Source of the DNA: Actinoplanes sichuanensis
GTDB lineage: Bacteria; Actinomycetota; Actinomycetes; Mycobacteriales; Micromonosporaceae
Length of the DNA stretch: 64,000 nt
Assembly (NCBI RefSeq): GCF_033097365.1
Contig: NZ_AP028461.1
Coordinates: forward strand, 3,968,001-4,032,000
Direction of reading: 5' to 3'
Each line of letters begins with the position of its first letter. Within the stretch, counting starts at the first letter, position 1. Below are positions 41,482 to 50,898 of the stretch, piece by piece. The position numbers and the translations under genes were made by a program. A model generated the notes under the pieces. The model was given only the letters and a program-made list of their open reading frames with translations, had not been told where the DNA came from and did not search any database.

Positions 41482-42059
41482 GAGACCGGTACCGCGACGA
41501 GGGCCTGCACGGCGGCGCGGACGGCTTCGCGGCGCAGCTGCCGGTCGGCTGTCGGGTCGATGGCGTCGAGGGTCGATCGCGGGTGGGTGGTCCACATCCG
41601 GGCGATCGCCTGGACGGCGAGCAGCAGTGTGGGTGCGGGGATGTCGTCGCGGACCAGTCCGTCCTTCTGTGCCTGCCGGACCACGTCGATCTTGTGTTTG
41701 ACGGTGTCGTCGGGCATCGGCGGGGTGTCCGTGCCGGGGTCGCGTTCGAGTTGGTACCAGGTGACGAACCGGACCACCTCGGGATGGTCCTGGTTGCCCT
41801 GGTGGAGTTTTTCGGCGTAGCCGGGCAGGTCGTCGCCGGTGATCGGCATGCCGGCGACCGCCGACTCGGCGATGAACGCGAGCACGGCGTCGAACAGCCT
41901 CTCCTTGCTGCCGAAGTAGGTGTAGACCAGGCCGCTGCTGCAGCCGGCGCCTTTGGCGATCGCGTCGATCCGGCCGCCGCTGAGTCCGTGTGCCGCGAAC
42001 TCGGTCAGTGCGGCGGTCAGGAGTCGGCGTTTCTTGCTGTCCGGGTCGCGTACTCGCAT
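41478..42059 (-). CDS. TetR-family regulator
   Basis: 193 residues. TetR HTH at about residues 12-58 (RLLTAALTEFAAHGLSGGRIDAIAKGAGCSSGLVYTYFGSKERLFDAV); the ligand domain is of the TetR_C type. It heads the TetR-AraC pair in front of the hydroxyquinol operon. An imperfect dyad, TTGAAC-GTCCA-GTTGAC, at 42076-42091 next to its start is a possible operator. Confidence 0.88.
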   Translation of the reverse strand: MRVRDPDSKKRRLLTAALTEFAAHGLSGGRIDAIAKGAGCSSGLVYTYFGSKERLFDAVLAFIAESAVAGMPITGDDLPGYAEKLHQGNQDHPEVVRFVTWYQLERDPGTDTPPMPDDTVKHKIDVVRQAQKDGLVRDDIPAPTLLLAVQAIARMWTTHPRSTLDAIDPTADRQLRREAVRAAVQALVAVPVS

Positions 42060-42095
42060 GGCCCGAGCCTAGTTATTGAACGTCCAGTTGACAAC

Positions 42096-42851
42096 GGGGA
42101 CGGGCTCGCCCGCAACGCCGACCGGGCCGAACACGCCGTCGCCACACTCGGCTCCGACGCCACCTGGCTGCCGCTGGATCTGGCCGACTTGGGCTCGGTC
42201 GCGCGCTTCAGCGCGGAGCTCCTGACTCGGGGTGTGCCCGTCGACGTGCTGGTCAACTGTGCCGGGGTGATGGCGATTCCACAGTGGGAGGCCACCGCCG
42301 ACGGCTTCGAGAAGCACTTCGGGACCAACCATCTCGGACACTTCGCGCTCACCGGACGGCTGCTGCCGCTACTACAGAAGGCGGAGGCGGCCCGGGTGAT
42401 CACGGTCAGTGCGCAGGTCGCCCGTACCGCCCGGCTGGATCTCGACAACCTGCAGTTCCAGCGCGGCTACCGGCCGATGCGCGCCTACGGCAGCTCGAAA
42501 CTCGCCAACGTGCTCTTCGCGGTAGAGCTCAACTCCCGGGTGACCGGCATCCCGGTTCATCCGGGGACGGCACCGACCGACATCCAGCAGTACGGCACCA
42601 ACCGCGTGACCAACGGGATCGGCCGGCTCATCATGCGCGCGGTCGGGCAGCCGCTGGAGTACGTCGCCGACCCGATCACCTTCGCCGCGACCACACCCGA
42701 GGTCACCGCCGAGTCGTTCATCGCGCCCACCGGACTGTTCGAACTCGGCGGCACGCCCGGCTTCGTCCCACTCCCCAGGGCCGCTCGCGACGCCGACCTG
42801 CGCGCCGCTCTGTGGCGCGAATCCGAACGCCTCACCGGCGTCCACTACTGA
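42096..42851 (+). pseudogene. N-terminally truncated short-chain dehydrogenase
   Basis: The frame begins in the middle of the SDR fold (GDGLARNADRAEHAVATLGSDATWLPLDLADLGS). The TGxxxGIG cofactor loop and first strand are missing, and no start codon precedes the homologous part. The later motifs are kept: VDVLVNCAGVM, GTNHLGHFAL, ITVSAQ and the YGSSK catalytic Tyr/Lys, with a short gap before HPGTAPTDIQQ. The break lies 36 bp from the TetR start, so the 5' part was probably lost in a rearrangement. Confidence 0.75.
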
Positions 42852-42897
42852 ACCGTTCAGGCCGCTGTTCAGCGCGATCGAGGATCGCATCGACCGG

Positions 42898-43149
42898 TCA
42901 CGGTCGCTGGCCCGGGACGGGTTCGGCGGCCCACCAGTCCGGTTTGGTCTCCTGCCAGGTCAATTCACCGGCGAAATCCCAGTGGCGGCGAAGGTGATCG
43001 AGCATATCCTGCTGAGCGACCTCCGCAGGCACGTCGGGGGCGGTGTCGGGCAGAGCGCCGCAGCCCATCGAGCCGTCCGCCTCGACGATCGAGATCCGCC
43101 ATCGGGAGGGCGTGCGATAGAGCAGGACGTATTTGATCTCTGGGTTCAT
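42898..43149 (-). CDS. Hypothetical small protein
   Basis: 83 residues from the ATG at 43149; the longer in-frame start at 43224 has no ribosome site. MNPEIKYVLLYRTPSRWRISIVEADG, then MLDHLRRHWDFAGELTWQETKPDWW. Small acidic protein, no family recognised. Confidence 0.55.
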   Translation of the reverse strand: MNPEIKYVLLYRTPSRWRISIVEADGSMGCGALPDTAPDVPAEVAQQDMLDHLRRHWDFAGELTWQETKPDWWAAEPVPGQRP

Positions 43150-43321
43150 CGAGGACCTTCCGGTCTCAGCGGCGCCGCCGCGACGGTCGACGATTCGTGG
43201 TGTCAGCAACTCCGCTGAGCACATCGCATGGTAGAGCCCGTCGGCGACCAGTGGTGATCGGCCGCCGTCGAGACGCCCGGTGGCCCGAGCCGGGCGCCGC
43301 GCGGTAGGCCGATTCGCCGGT

Positions 43322-45235
43322 CTACCGTCCGCTTGCCGGGAGCCGCTCGGTGACCAGCTGATGCAGCTCGGTGAGCAGGGTCTGCTTCTCGAACGGCTTG
43401 CGGATCAGTGGGGCGTCCGTCGGCAGTTCCTGGCCGCCGGGGGCGGGGCCGTTGGTGTAGCCGGACATGAACAGCACCGGCAGGTCGGGACGGTCGCGGC
43501 GCAGTTCGGCGGCCAGCTGGGTGCCCGACATGCCGGGCATGATGACGTCACTGAGCAGGACGTCGAACTGCAGTGCCTCCTCGTGGCACATCCGTAGCGC
43601 CTCGGCCGGATGCGGTGCCGCGAACACCTGGTATCCGGCCTTGCTGAGCAGGCGGCGCACGATGTCGCGTACCGCCTCCTCGTCCTCGACGACCAGGACC
43701 CGCAGCCCGTCGCCGGACGCCTGGGCCGACGGCGGGTGGGCCGCCGTGGCGGCGATCGGCTGGGCCGCGGCGGCGGGCAGACGGACCCGGAGCACGGTGC
43801 CCTGCCCCGGGTCCGATTCGAGGCTGATGGTGCCGCCGGCGTCGGTGACCACCCCGTATGCGGTGGCCAGCCCGAGTCCCGTACCACTGCCCCGGCCCTT
43901 GGTGGTGAAGAAGGGTTCGAAGGCGCGGGCCATGACCGCGGGCGTCATGCCGCAGCCGGTGTCGGTGACCGCGAGGCAGACCTGGTTCTGGCCGTCGCCG
44001 CCGTGTTCGAGGGTGGTGCCGATGGTGAGCCGGCCGCCGGTGGGCATCGCGGCGCGGGAGTTGAGCACGGCGTTCATCACCACCTGCTCGAACTTGCTGC
44101 GGTCCATCGTCACCGGCGGCAGGTCGGGGGCCAGGTCGGCGGCGAGTTCGATGTCCTCGCCGAGGGTGCGCCCGAGCATCCGCAGCATGTCCGAGGTGAC
44201 CGCGTTGAGGTCGAGCAGTTCGGCGCGCGACGGTTCGGAGCGGCTGAACATCAGCAGCTGGCGGGTGAGGGCGGTGCCGCGGGCGGCGGCCTGTTTGATG
44301 CCGGCCGCGTCGGGCCGGTTCGGGTGGTCCTCGCCGAGTTCGTCGACGAGCATGTCGGCGTACCCGGAGATGACCGCCAGGATGTTGTTGAAGTCGTGGG
44401 CGATGCCGCCGGCCAGTTGGCCGAGCGAGTCGAGGCGTTCGGCCTGGCGCAGCTGCTGTTCGAGTTCGGCGCGTTCGCGTTCGGCGTCCATCCGTTCGGT
44501 GACGTCGCGCAGGATGCCCTCGACGGCGATGACCGCGCCCGCGTCGTCGGTGACCGGGCTGACCCGCTGTTCGATCCAGACGACCGCACCGTCGGAGCGG
44601 CGCAGCCGGAACGTGAGGGTGCCGGTCCTCGGGGCCTGCCACGACTTCTCGAAGTCCGGCAGGTCGTCCGGTTCGATCAGGGTCAGGATCAACCGCGGAT
44701 CGGTGTAGAAATCGTGCGCCGGGTGGCCGGTGATCGATTCGACGGCGCGGCTCAGGTATTCCATGGCGGGGGCCGGGTCGAGCCGGTAGCGGAAGATGAT
44801 GTCCTGGGCGTGGTCGGCGAGCAGCCGGAACCGTTCCTCACTGTCACGCAGCGCAGCCTCGGCGCGGCTACGTTCGGTGATGTCGGTGGAGATGCCGGCG
44901 ACCGCGTAGGCGTACCCGCTCTCGTCGATCAGCGGGAACTTGACGGTCAGGTAGGTGCGGGTGCCGTCGTCGGAGGGCGCGTACTCCTCCAGTTGGATCG
45001 GCACTCCCCCGGCCAGCGCCTGCCGGTCGTTCTCCCGGAACGCGTCGGCGACCTCGTGCGGGAACAGGTCATGGTCGGTGAGTCCCACGATCCTCTCCCG
45101 GCGCAGCCCGAACAGGCGCTCGTACTCCCGGTTGACCAACAGGTATCGGCCGTCGGCGTCGCGCATGTAGATCACCGCGGAGGTGTGGTCGATCAGCGCC
45201 ATCAACGAGTCGTGGCCGAGTCCGGTGCGGGTCAT
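43322..45235 (-). CDS. Hybrid histidine kinase (PAS-PAS-HisKA-HATPase-REC)
   Basis: 637 residues, no membrane segment. Two PAS domains (about 8-120 and 130-250), HisKA with the phosphoacceptor in GGIAHDFNNILAVISGYADML (near residue 288), HATPase_c (DTGCGMTPAVMARAFEPFFTTKGRGSGTGLGLATAYG), and a C-terminal receiver with Asp in VLLSDVIMPG and Lys in IRKPFEKQ. Such cytoplasmic hybrids sense ligands or redox state. It overlaps the preceding gene by ATGA, so the two are translated together. No cognate regulator is adjacent. Confidence 0.93.
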   Translation of the reverse strand: MTRTGLGHDSLMALIDHTSAVIYMRDADGRYLLVNREYERLFGLRRERIVGLTDHDLFPHEVADAFRENDRQALAGGVPIQLEEYAPSDDGTRTYLTVKFPLIDESGYAYAVAGISTDITERSRAEAALRDSEERFRLLADHAQDIIFRYRLDPAPAMEYLSRAVESITGHPAHDFYTDPRLILTLIEPDDLPDFEKSWQAPRTGTLTFRLRRSDGAVVWIEQRVSPVTDDAGAVIAVEGILRDVTERMDAERERAELEQQLRQAERLDSLGQLAGGIAHDFNNILAVISGYADMLVDELGEDHPNRPDAAGIKQAAARGTALTRQLLMFSRSEPSRAELLDLNAVTSDMLRMLGRTLGEDIELAADLAPDLPPVTMDRSKFEQVVMNAVLNSRAAMPTGGRLTIGTTLEHGGDGQNQVCLAVTDTGCGMTPAVMARAFEPFFTTKGRGSGTGLGLATAYGVVTDAGGTISLESDPGQGTVLRVRLPAAAAQPIAATAAHPPSAQASGDGLRVLVVEDEEAVRDIVRRLLSKAGYQVFAAPHPAEALRMCHEEALQFDVLLSDVIMPGMSGTQLAAELRRDRPDLPVLFMSGYTNGPAPGGQELPTDAPLIRKPFEKQTLLTELHQLVTERLPASGR

Positions 45236-46521
45236 CCGGCCGTCTCCAGTCGCACCAGCGCGTCCGCCGACGGTCCGGCCGGCGCGGGATCGCCGGCCAG
45301 GACCGGCTTCAGGGCGGCCAGCGCGTGCTCGCGGCGGGCCCGGCTGAGACGTTCCAGGTGCGTCTCGGTCAAGCCGGTGGTCCCGGCCCGGTTCGAGATC
45401 GGATGCCGGTCACCGAGTCCGGTCTCGTCCCGGTGACGCTGCGGCGCGAAGAGCAACTTCTTCGACAACCGCAGGTGTACGCCGGACACGCGCGCGTTCA
45501 TGGTGAGCAGCCGGTACCAGTCGACCAGCGCGGGATGGTGCGCGATCAGCCGCCGCAGGTCCCCGTCGTCGGCGCCGGCCAGCGCCGGGTGGCCGTTGCC
45601 GATCTCGCTGAGCAGCCGCTGCGGCAGCGACGGGCCGCCCATCAGGGTGCGGATCTCGTCGCGCTCACGGTCCAGCATCGCCGGGAACAGCCGGCGGACC
45701 CGCTGGTCGTAGCCGGGTTCGGCGGTACCGAGCAGGTAGTCACGTTTCAGGGCCTCCGGATCGAGGGCCCCGCTGGGCGGGATGTCATCCGGTGTCCAGT
45801 GCGCGGCGAACTGCCGGAACACGTCCATGAACATCTCGGCGGTCATCGCCCGGTCGGCCGGCAGGTTCGTGAAATCCACGAGCAGACCCCGAAGGGCGTC
45901 CAGCAGTACGGTCGCCGCGCGCACCCGGCGGTGGGCGTACTCCCCGGTCAGGTCGGTGTGTGCGCCGGTCAACGATTCGAGCATGCAGTTGACCGCCAGT
46001 TCGATCGCCTCGCCCTGTTTGACCACCCGGAAGAACTCCTGTTCGGCGGTGCTGCCGGTGTAGGTGCGGATGTGGCCGTCGTCGAAGATCCCGGGTAGTT
46101 CGGCGACCACCTCGTCGCGCAGGCGGACCCGTACCGTGCCGACGTTCCACCGCACCAGCGACGCGTAGCTGTCCCGGTCGTAGTGCCCGGTGCCGGTATG
46201 CCCGGCCAGGGCGGAGAAGTAACAGCGGAACGGCAGATTCGCGCCGACCAGGAGCGGTTCGAACGCGCGTTCCGGATGTTCGACGCCGCCGGGCGTGCCT
46301 TCCTGGTAGTGGCGGGCCACCGAGGCGCCGGCGAACCCGAGATGCACGATCAGCCGTTGCGCCTGGACCGGCGTCAGCTGGACGACGTCGGGCAGCTGGT
46401 GCAGCACGTGGTCGCGTAACTCGGTGACCAGCAGCCGGGGTGGTGCGTGATCCTGCAGGATCGCCTGATTGAGCCTGGGCAGTTCGTGCAGCACCCAGTC
46501 GCCGACCTGTTCCGGATCCAT
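45232..46521 (-). CDS. Unknown protein, coupled to the hybrid kinase
   Basis: 429 residues from the ATG at 46521. Predominantly helical: LPRLNQAILQDHAPPRLLVTELRDHVLHQLPD, VQAQRLIVHLGFAGASVARHY and a central GHTGTGHYDRDSYASLVRWNVGTVRVRLRDEVV region. I do not recognise the family. The stop is embedded in the start of the hybrid kinase, which argues that the two proteins are needed in fixed ratio, perhaps sensor input and kinase. Confidence 0.65.
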   Translation of the reverse strand: MDPEQVGDWVLHELPRLNQAILQDHAPPRLLVTELRDHVLHQLPDVVQLTPVQAQRLIVHLGFAGASVARHYQEGTPGGVEHPERAFEPLLVGANLPFRCYFSALAGHTGTGHYDRDSYASLVRWNVGTVRVRLRDEVVAELPGIFDDGHIRTYTGSTAEQEFFRVVKQGEAIELAVNCMLESLTGAHTDLTGEYAHRRVRAATVLLDALRGLLVDFTNLPADRAMTAEMFMDVFRQFAAHWTPDDIPPSGALDPEALKRDYLLGTAEPGYDQRVRRLFPAMLDRERDEIRTLMGGPSLPQRLLSEIGNGHPALAGADDGDLRRLIAHHPALVDWYRLLTMNARVSGVHLRLSKKLLFAPQRHRDETGLGDRHPISNRAGTTGLTETHLERLSRARREHALAALKPVLAGDPAPAGPSADALVRLETAG

Positions 46522-46674
46522 CCGGACGATCACCCCCGTGAACGTTCCCCTGTACCCATCGGCTCGACTCGGAAAGCGGTGAGCGCGAGGCGGAACGGGA
46601 CAGGGTCGACCTTCAGACGCAGCGCCATTCCGAGCGTGGTGTACCCACCCGCGGCGCTGTTCCGACCGGTCCGG

Positions 46675-46703
46675 CCGATTCATCGGTGGGGGCGATGAAT
46701 CGG
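46675..46703. promoter_or_regulatory. Inverted repeat in the divergent interval
   Basis: CCGATTCATCG (46675-46685) and CGATGAATCGG (46693-46703), a perfect 11-bp dyad with a 7-base spacer, within the 318-bp gap between divergent genes (46522-46839). It may be an operator of the unknown-protein/kinase unit or a structure in its leader. Confidence 0.45.
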
Positions 46704-46767
46704 TGACCGACCGGTTGCTGCTGGTAGATCGGTTTCTGGACGCCGATCGTCGCCGCCGGGCCTATCT

Positions 46768-46786
46768 TTACTGAATCGTTCAGTAA
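46768..46786 (+). promoter_or_regulatory. TetR operator
   Basis: TTACTGAA (46768-46775) and TTCAGTAA (46779-46786) form a perfect 8-bp dyad with a 3-base spacer, 53 bp upstream of the TetR gene. A further half-site GTTCAGTAT lies at about 46815. Typical autoregulatory TetR site (TACTGAA-type, as for AcrR-like repressors). Confidence 0.75.
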
Positions 46787-46839
46787 CACGTCGAAGCCTG
46801 TACCCTGACGGTTCCGTTCAGTATTCGAGGGAGACAACG

Positions 46840-47499
46840 ATGAGTGCCGCATCAGCGGGTGGGCGCCCGCGTGACCCGGACGTCGATCGTCGGATCGCGC
46901 AAGCCGCCCTGGACGTCTTCGGTGACACCGGCTGGGCCGGGTTCGCCATGGAGACCGTCGCCCGCCGGGCCGCCATCAGCAAACCCACCCTCTACCTGCG
47001 GTGGAACAGCAAAGAGGTACTGCTCACCGAGGCACTGACGGCTAACCTCGGCGTGATCGCCGCGGTCGACACCGGCACCCTGCACGGCGACCTGGTCGAG
47101 CTGGCCACCCAGATGATCAGGCGGTACACCGGCCCGGCCGGCCGCGCCGCCCTGCGCCTGAGCCTGGAGGGGCCGTCGATCCCGGGTGTCGCCGAGCACG
47201 ACCGGCGACTGCGGCGTTCGCAGATCGGCGCGGCCCGCGACATCGTGCGCCGCGGCATCGCCCGCGGTGAGCTGCCGGCCGACACGTCGGCGACGCTGCT
47301 GATGGAAACCCTGCTCGGCGGGGCGCTGATGCACGCGGTGGGCACCGACCCGGAGAAACGCGACACGCTGCACGAGACGGCCGCGCGGCATGCCCGACGG
47401 CTGGTCGACTTCCTGCTCAACGCGGTCGCCGCCCCGGCGGTCGTGGCCACCGCCGATCTACGGCCGGTGGCGGCGCCGCTGTTCATGCCACCCACCTGA
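46840..47499 (+). CDS. TetR-family regulator (first of a tandem pair)
   Basis: 219 residues. HTH about residues 15-60 (IAQAALDVFGDTGWAGFAMETVARRAAISKPTLYLRWNSKEVLL), preceded by the GGRPRDPDVDRRI lead common to TetR_C_11-type regulators. The ligand-binding domain is helical, ending LVDFLLNAVAA. A perfect dyad upstream suggests autoregulation. Closely followed by a second TetR gene with the same RPRDPDV lead, possibly an old duplication. Confidence 0.9.
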   Translation: MSAASAGGRPRDPDVDRRIAQAALDVFGDTGWAGFAMETVARRAAISKPTLYLRWNSKEVLLTEALTANLGVIAAVDTGTLHGDLVELATQMIRRYTGPAGRAALRLSLEGPSIPGVAEHDRRLRRSQIGAARDIVRRGIARGELPADTSATLLMETLLGGALMHAVGTDPEKRDTLHETAARHARRLVDFLLNAVAAPAVVATADLRPVAAPLFMPPT

Positions 47500-47543
47500 G
47501 CCGGTCCAGGCGGCGACCGTCCGTGACGGATGCGGCTGACACA

Positions 47544-48158
47544 ATGACGGGCGTGACCGAAGCTGTGCAGGGCTCCCGACGCGGCCGGCCGCGCGATCCG
47601 GACGTCGAGGACCGGGTCTTCGACGCCGCCATCGAGCTGTACGGGCGTACCGGCTGGGCGGGTTTCAACTTCGAGGGCGTGGCCCGGGTCTCCGGAATCG
47701 GAAAGGCCGCCCTCTACCGCCGCTGGTCACACCGCGCGCAACTGCTCAACGACGCCCTCAAGGCCCGCTGGATCCGGGTCGACGACATCGACACCGGCGA
47801 CATCCGCGGCGACCTGCTCGCCGTCGCGCGGCTCCTACTGGACGTCCTCACCGGCATCCGGGGGGAGGTCTACCTGCGCATCCTCACCGACACCGGGTTG
47901 CATCCGGAGGTCCATGAGGCCACCGCCGACTACCGGGCCGGCGTCGTGGCGCCCAGCCGCGCCATGGTGCACCGCGCCGCCGCCCGCGGCGAACTGCCCG
48001 CCGGCACCGATCCCGGCCTGGTCATCGACCTGGTCGTGGGCGCCGTGCAGAACCATGTGCTGACCACGCCGCCGGAACTGCGCGACAGGATGCAGGAACG
48101 CATGCACGCGTACGCCGAACAGGTCGTCGACACCGTCCTGCGCGGGGTCCGCGGCTGA
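47544..48158 (+). CDS. TetR-family regulator (second of a tandem pair)
   Basis: 204 residues from the ATG at 47544; a GTG at 47523 is an alternative. RRGRPRDPDVEDRVFDAAIELYGRTGWAGFNFEGVARVSGIGKAALYRRW is the DNA-binding part. It shares the RPRDPDV and TGWAGF signatures with the upstream TetR gene, 44 bp away. No efflux pump or enzyme gene adjoins, so targets are unknown. Confidence 0.88.
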   Translation: MTGVTEAVQGSRRGRPRDPDVEDRVFDAAIELYGRTGWAGFNFEGVARVSGIGKAALYRRWSHRAQLLNDALKARWIRVDDIDTGDIRGDLLAVARLLLDVLTGIRGEVYLRILTDTGLHPEVHEATADYRAGVVAPSRAMVHRAAARGELPAGTDPGLVIDLVVGAVQNHVLTTPPELRDRMQERMHAYAEQVVDTVLRGVRG

Positions 48159-48234
48159 CGGCCGATCCCGGGATCGTCGGCGGTGACGGCGGCGCATCCG
48201 GACCGACCGGTCCGTGCGGCCGCCGCCTGCTCGA

Positions 48235-48831
48235 TCACCGGCCGCCGGCTCCGGCGTCGACCGGGACCGGCCGTCCGAGCACCCGCGCCGCCAGGTAGGG
48301 GTTGTGGTACCGCGAGTAGCTGGTGCCGGTGCCGCGGGTCAGCCGGGTGGCGAGTTCGCGGGCCGCGTCACGCAGCGGCGCCCGCTCGCCGAGACGGCCC
48401 GCGAGCGCCCGGGTCAGGGCCGGCCAGGTGCCTCGCACGTGGCACTGGTCGTCGCCGGCGGCGGCGTACTTCGACGGGCCGACCTCCAGGTCGTCGGCGT
48501 CGAAGGCGGGGCCGGCGGCGTCCAGAACCCGGCGGGAGACCACGACGAAGCCGGTCGGCGCCTCGTCGACGGTGACGGGCTTGTGCAGGACGAACGTCTC
48601 CATCGTGCTCATCGACAGCGTGGAGAAGCGATTACCGCCGTGAGTGCGGGGCAGGCAGCTCAGCGCCCAGTAGGACCGTTCGGTCCCCAGCGGGTCGCCG
48701 ATCGCCGCGGTCAGGTAGAGCCGGTTGGCCGCGATCACCTGCTCGACGTAGGTGCCGACGGCCAACTCGTCGAAACGGGCTCGCTTGTCGGTCGAGACGT
48801 CCAGCTCTTCCAACTGCAGGACAGAGGTCAC
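48235..48831 (-). CDS. Hypothetical protein
   Basis: 198 residues from the GTG at 48831. LQLEELDVSTDKRARFDELAVGTYVEQVIAANRLYLTAAIGDPLG at the N-terminus, then SYWALSCLPRTHGGNRFSTLSMSTMETFVLHK and a C-terminal ALAGRLGERAPLRDAARELATRLTRGTG. No family recognised with confidence. Confidence 0.55.
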   Translation of the reverse strand: MTSVLQLEELDVSTDKRARFDELAVGTYVEQVIAANRLYLTAAIGDPLGTERSYWALSCLPRTHGGNRFSTLSMSTMETFVLHKPVTVDEAPTGFVVVSRRVLDAAGPAFDADDLEVGPSKYAAAGDDQCHVRGTWPALTRALAGRLGERAPLRDAARELATRLTRGTGTSYSRYHNPYLAARVLGRPVPVDAGAGGR

Positions 48832-49224
48832 ACCAGCTCCCGTCGTAGGCGTCGGCGGACTGCATCGGCGGCCGCCACCGGAAGTGAAGGTCTTCTGCGG
48901 GCTCGTCTGGAGCCGCGAGCCCGGGTCACACCGCCAGGTCGCGGTAGTGGCACCGGTATTTCTCGAGCAGTGGCCCGATGTCGTCGGTGGCGACGGTCGC
49001 CTTGATCGTCGCGACAGGGACTCGCCCGGCTTCTCGCCGCGGCCGACAGTTCCCGGCGGCTGGGGTTCCGGCGGGCGATGGGGCCGGCCGTGCGGGCGCG
49101 CCGACTCGACCGCCGACAAGCCCGGTCCGCTACTCGTCACGGCTGTCGGCGGTGTGGCGCGAGCGGCTGCGGCCGGTGGTGAACGTGGCCGCGACCGCGG
49201 CCGGCAGCGGGTCGCGGGTGGGCG
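48832..49224. other. 393-bp interval, possible gene remnant
   Basis: No gene with a start codon is visible. On the minus strand a frame ending at 48926 reads VPVATIKATVATDDIGPLLEKYRCHYRDLAV before its stop and looks protein-like, but it has no start before an in-frame stop upstream. It may be the tail of a decayed gene. Confidence 0.4.
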
Positions 49225-50871
49225 TCATCGGCCTCGGAGCGTCGCCGCCGGGTGTGGGCGGTGGACTCCGCGCGGCCGATAGCCGAGTAGCGACGACTGT
49301 CCGGTCAGGTCGGCGAGCAGCCAGATGATGGCCAGCCACATCTCGGTGCCCTGCAGGCCCGGGGTCGGGCGGGCGGCCTGGAAACTGAAGCCCTCGGCGT
49401 TGCGGTAGTGGCCGAGCGCGTCGCGGAGCAGGCGTTCGGCGAGGCGGGTCACCTCGTCGGTGCGGTGGCCGGTGGCCTGGGTCAGCCACAGTGGGTGGGC
49501 CACGTCCAGGACGTTGCAGGCGTTCTGGCGGTCCGGGCGGAACAGTCGCGGGTCCCGGGCGTGCGCCAGGACGGTGTCGATCACCTTTTCCGGCTGCGGT
49601 ACGGGTACGCCGAACTGCGCGTACGTGCCGCGAGAGGCCCGGTAGTAACCGTTGACCACCTGCAGCAGTCCGCCGTCGGGAGCCGGTTCGCCCCACATGC
49701 CGGTGCGCGGGTCGGCTCGGGTGGTCAACCAGCCGAACAGGGCCTCGATCGTGCCGGGCGGACCCGGGTGTCCTCGACGGCGGTTGAAGTGGACGGCGGT
49801 GCCGACGATGTCCACCCAGTGGCCGGCGCCCCAGGCGTTGTCGGCCCAGGGCTGGGCTTCGACGGCCGTGATGATCCGGCCGGGGTCGGTGATCACCCGG
49901 ATCGGGTGCGGGAAGTCGCTGCCGAGCAGATCCAGGGCGTAGCCGACGCTGAGAACGTGGTAGCCGAGGTGGTGGTCGAACAGGTCGGGGTGGTCCGGGT
50001 CCGGGGGTTGCTCGTCGCCGAGTTCACCGACCAGGCCGGTGGTCGGGTCCTGCCAGGAGCGGAGCCGGTCGATCTGGGTCTGGGCCGGGAGCTGAGGTGG
50101 GGCCTGGCCGAGCAGCAGGTCGGCGATCTCGACGGCGTCGCACTGGGCCCGTACCGTGAACGCCGCCTGCGGGGTGTCGCGGAACAGGCCGGAGTCCGCG
50201 TCGAAGCATCGGTCCAGGATCGACTCGGCCTGCTCGCGGGCCCGGTCGGCGAACACGGCGAGACCGTCGGAGCCGTGGGTGGGCGTCGGCGTGGGGATTC
50301 GCCACCGCAGCAGTCGGGCCGGGTTGCCGCCGACGATCGCACCGGCGGGGACATCCTTGGTCACCACCGCGCCAGCGGCGATCACCGAACGGTCCCCGAC
50401 GTGTACGCCGTCCAGGATCACGACGTGCGAGCCGATCCACACGTCGTCGCCGACGGTGATGCCCTTGACCGTCAGGGGCTGGCGGAACACCTCGGTGTCC
50501 GGGTCGGCCATGGTGTGGTTGAACCCGAGGATCGAGGTGTGCGCCCCGATCCGGACCGCGTCGCCCAGGACGACCTTTCCCCGTACGACCGTGTACGGGT
50601 TGATCGTGCAGTCGCGGCCGGTGTACAGCTCGCCGGTGAGGTAGGCGCCGGCGGCGATGTAGCTGCGGTCACCGAGCCGCAGCTCGTCGTCGGCCACCGA
50701 CGCCAGCGGTGAGATGAAGCAGCGATCGCCCAGCAGGTAGCCGCGCTGCTCGGCCAGATCCTTCTGGCGGCGCAGTTGTTCGTCCTGGTCGGCTGGGCTC
50801 GCCTGGTCCCAGAACTGCCAGGCGGAGTAGTTGAGGTCGCGGAGGTGGCCGGGTGCAATCGGCTCCGACAT
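49225..50871 (-). CDS. Fused hexapeptide acyltransferase and helical toroid protein
   Basis: 548 residues from the ATG at 50871. Residues about 40-195 form a left-handed beta-helix of hexapeptide repeats (LRLGDRSYIAAGAYLTG, IGAHTSILGFNHT, VWIGSHVVILDGVHVGDRSVIAAGAVVTKDVPAGAIVGGNPARLL), ending as in maltose/xenobiotic acetyltransferases. Residues about 215-540 are helical and resemble an alpha/alpha barrel (WGAGHWVDIVGTAVHFNR, WGEPAPDGGLLQVVNGYYRASR). The fusion suggests acetylation of a saccharide bound or trimmed by the second domain. A LacI-type half-palindrome lies upstream. Confidence 0.75.
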   Translation of the reverse strand: MSEPIAPGHLRDLNYSAWQFWDQASPADQDEQLRRQKDLAEQRGYLLGDRCFISPLASVADDELRLGDRSYIAAGAYLTGELYTGRDCTINPYTVVRGKVVLGDAVRIGAHTSILGFNHTMADPDTEVFRQPLTVKGITVGDDVWIGSHVVILDGVHVGDRSVIAAGAVVTKDVPAGAIVGGNPARLLRWRIPTPTPTHGSDGLAVFADRAREQAESILDRCFDADSGLFRDTPQAAFTVRAQCDAVEIADLLLGQAPPQLPAQTQIDRLRSWQDPTTGLVGELGDEQPPDPDHPDLFDHHLGYHVLSVGYALDLLGSDFPHPIRVITDPGRIITAVEAQPWADNAWGAGHWVDIVGTAVHFNRRRGHPGPPGTIEALFGWLTTRADPRTGMWGEPAPDGGLLQVVNGYYRASRGTYAQFGVPVPQPEKVIDTVLAHARDPRLFRPDRQNACNVLDVAHPLWLTQATGHRTDEVTRLAERLLRDALGHYRNAEGFSFQAARPTPGLQGTEMWLAIIWLLADLTGQSSLLGYRPRGVHRPHPAATLRGR

Positions 50872-50898
50872 GGTCGAGCTCCCCTCGCATGGGCCGGG

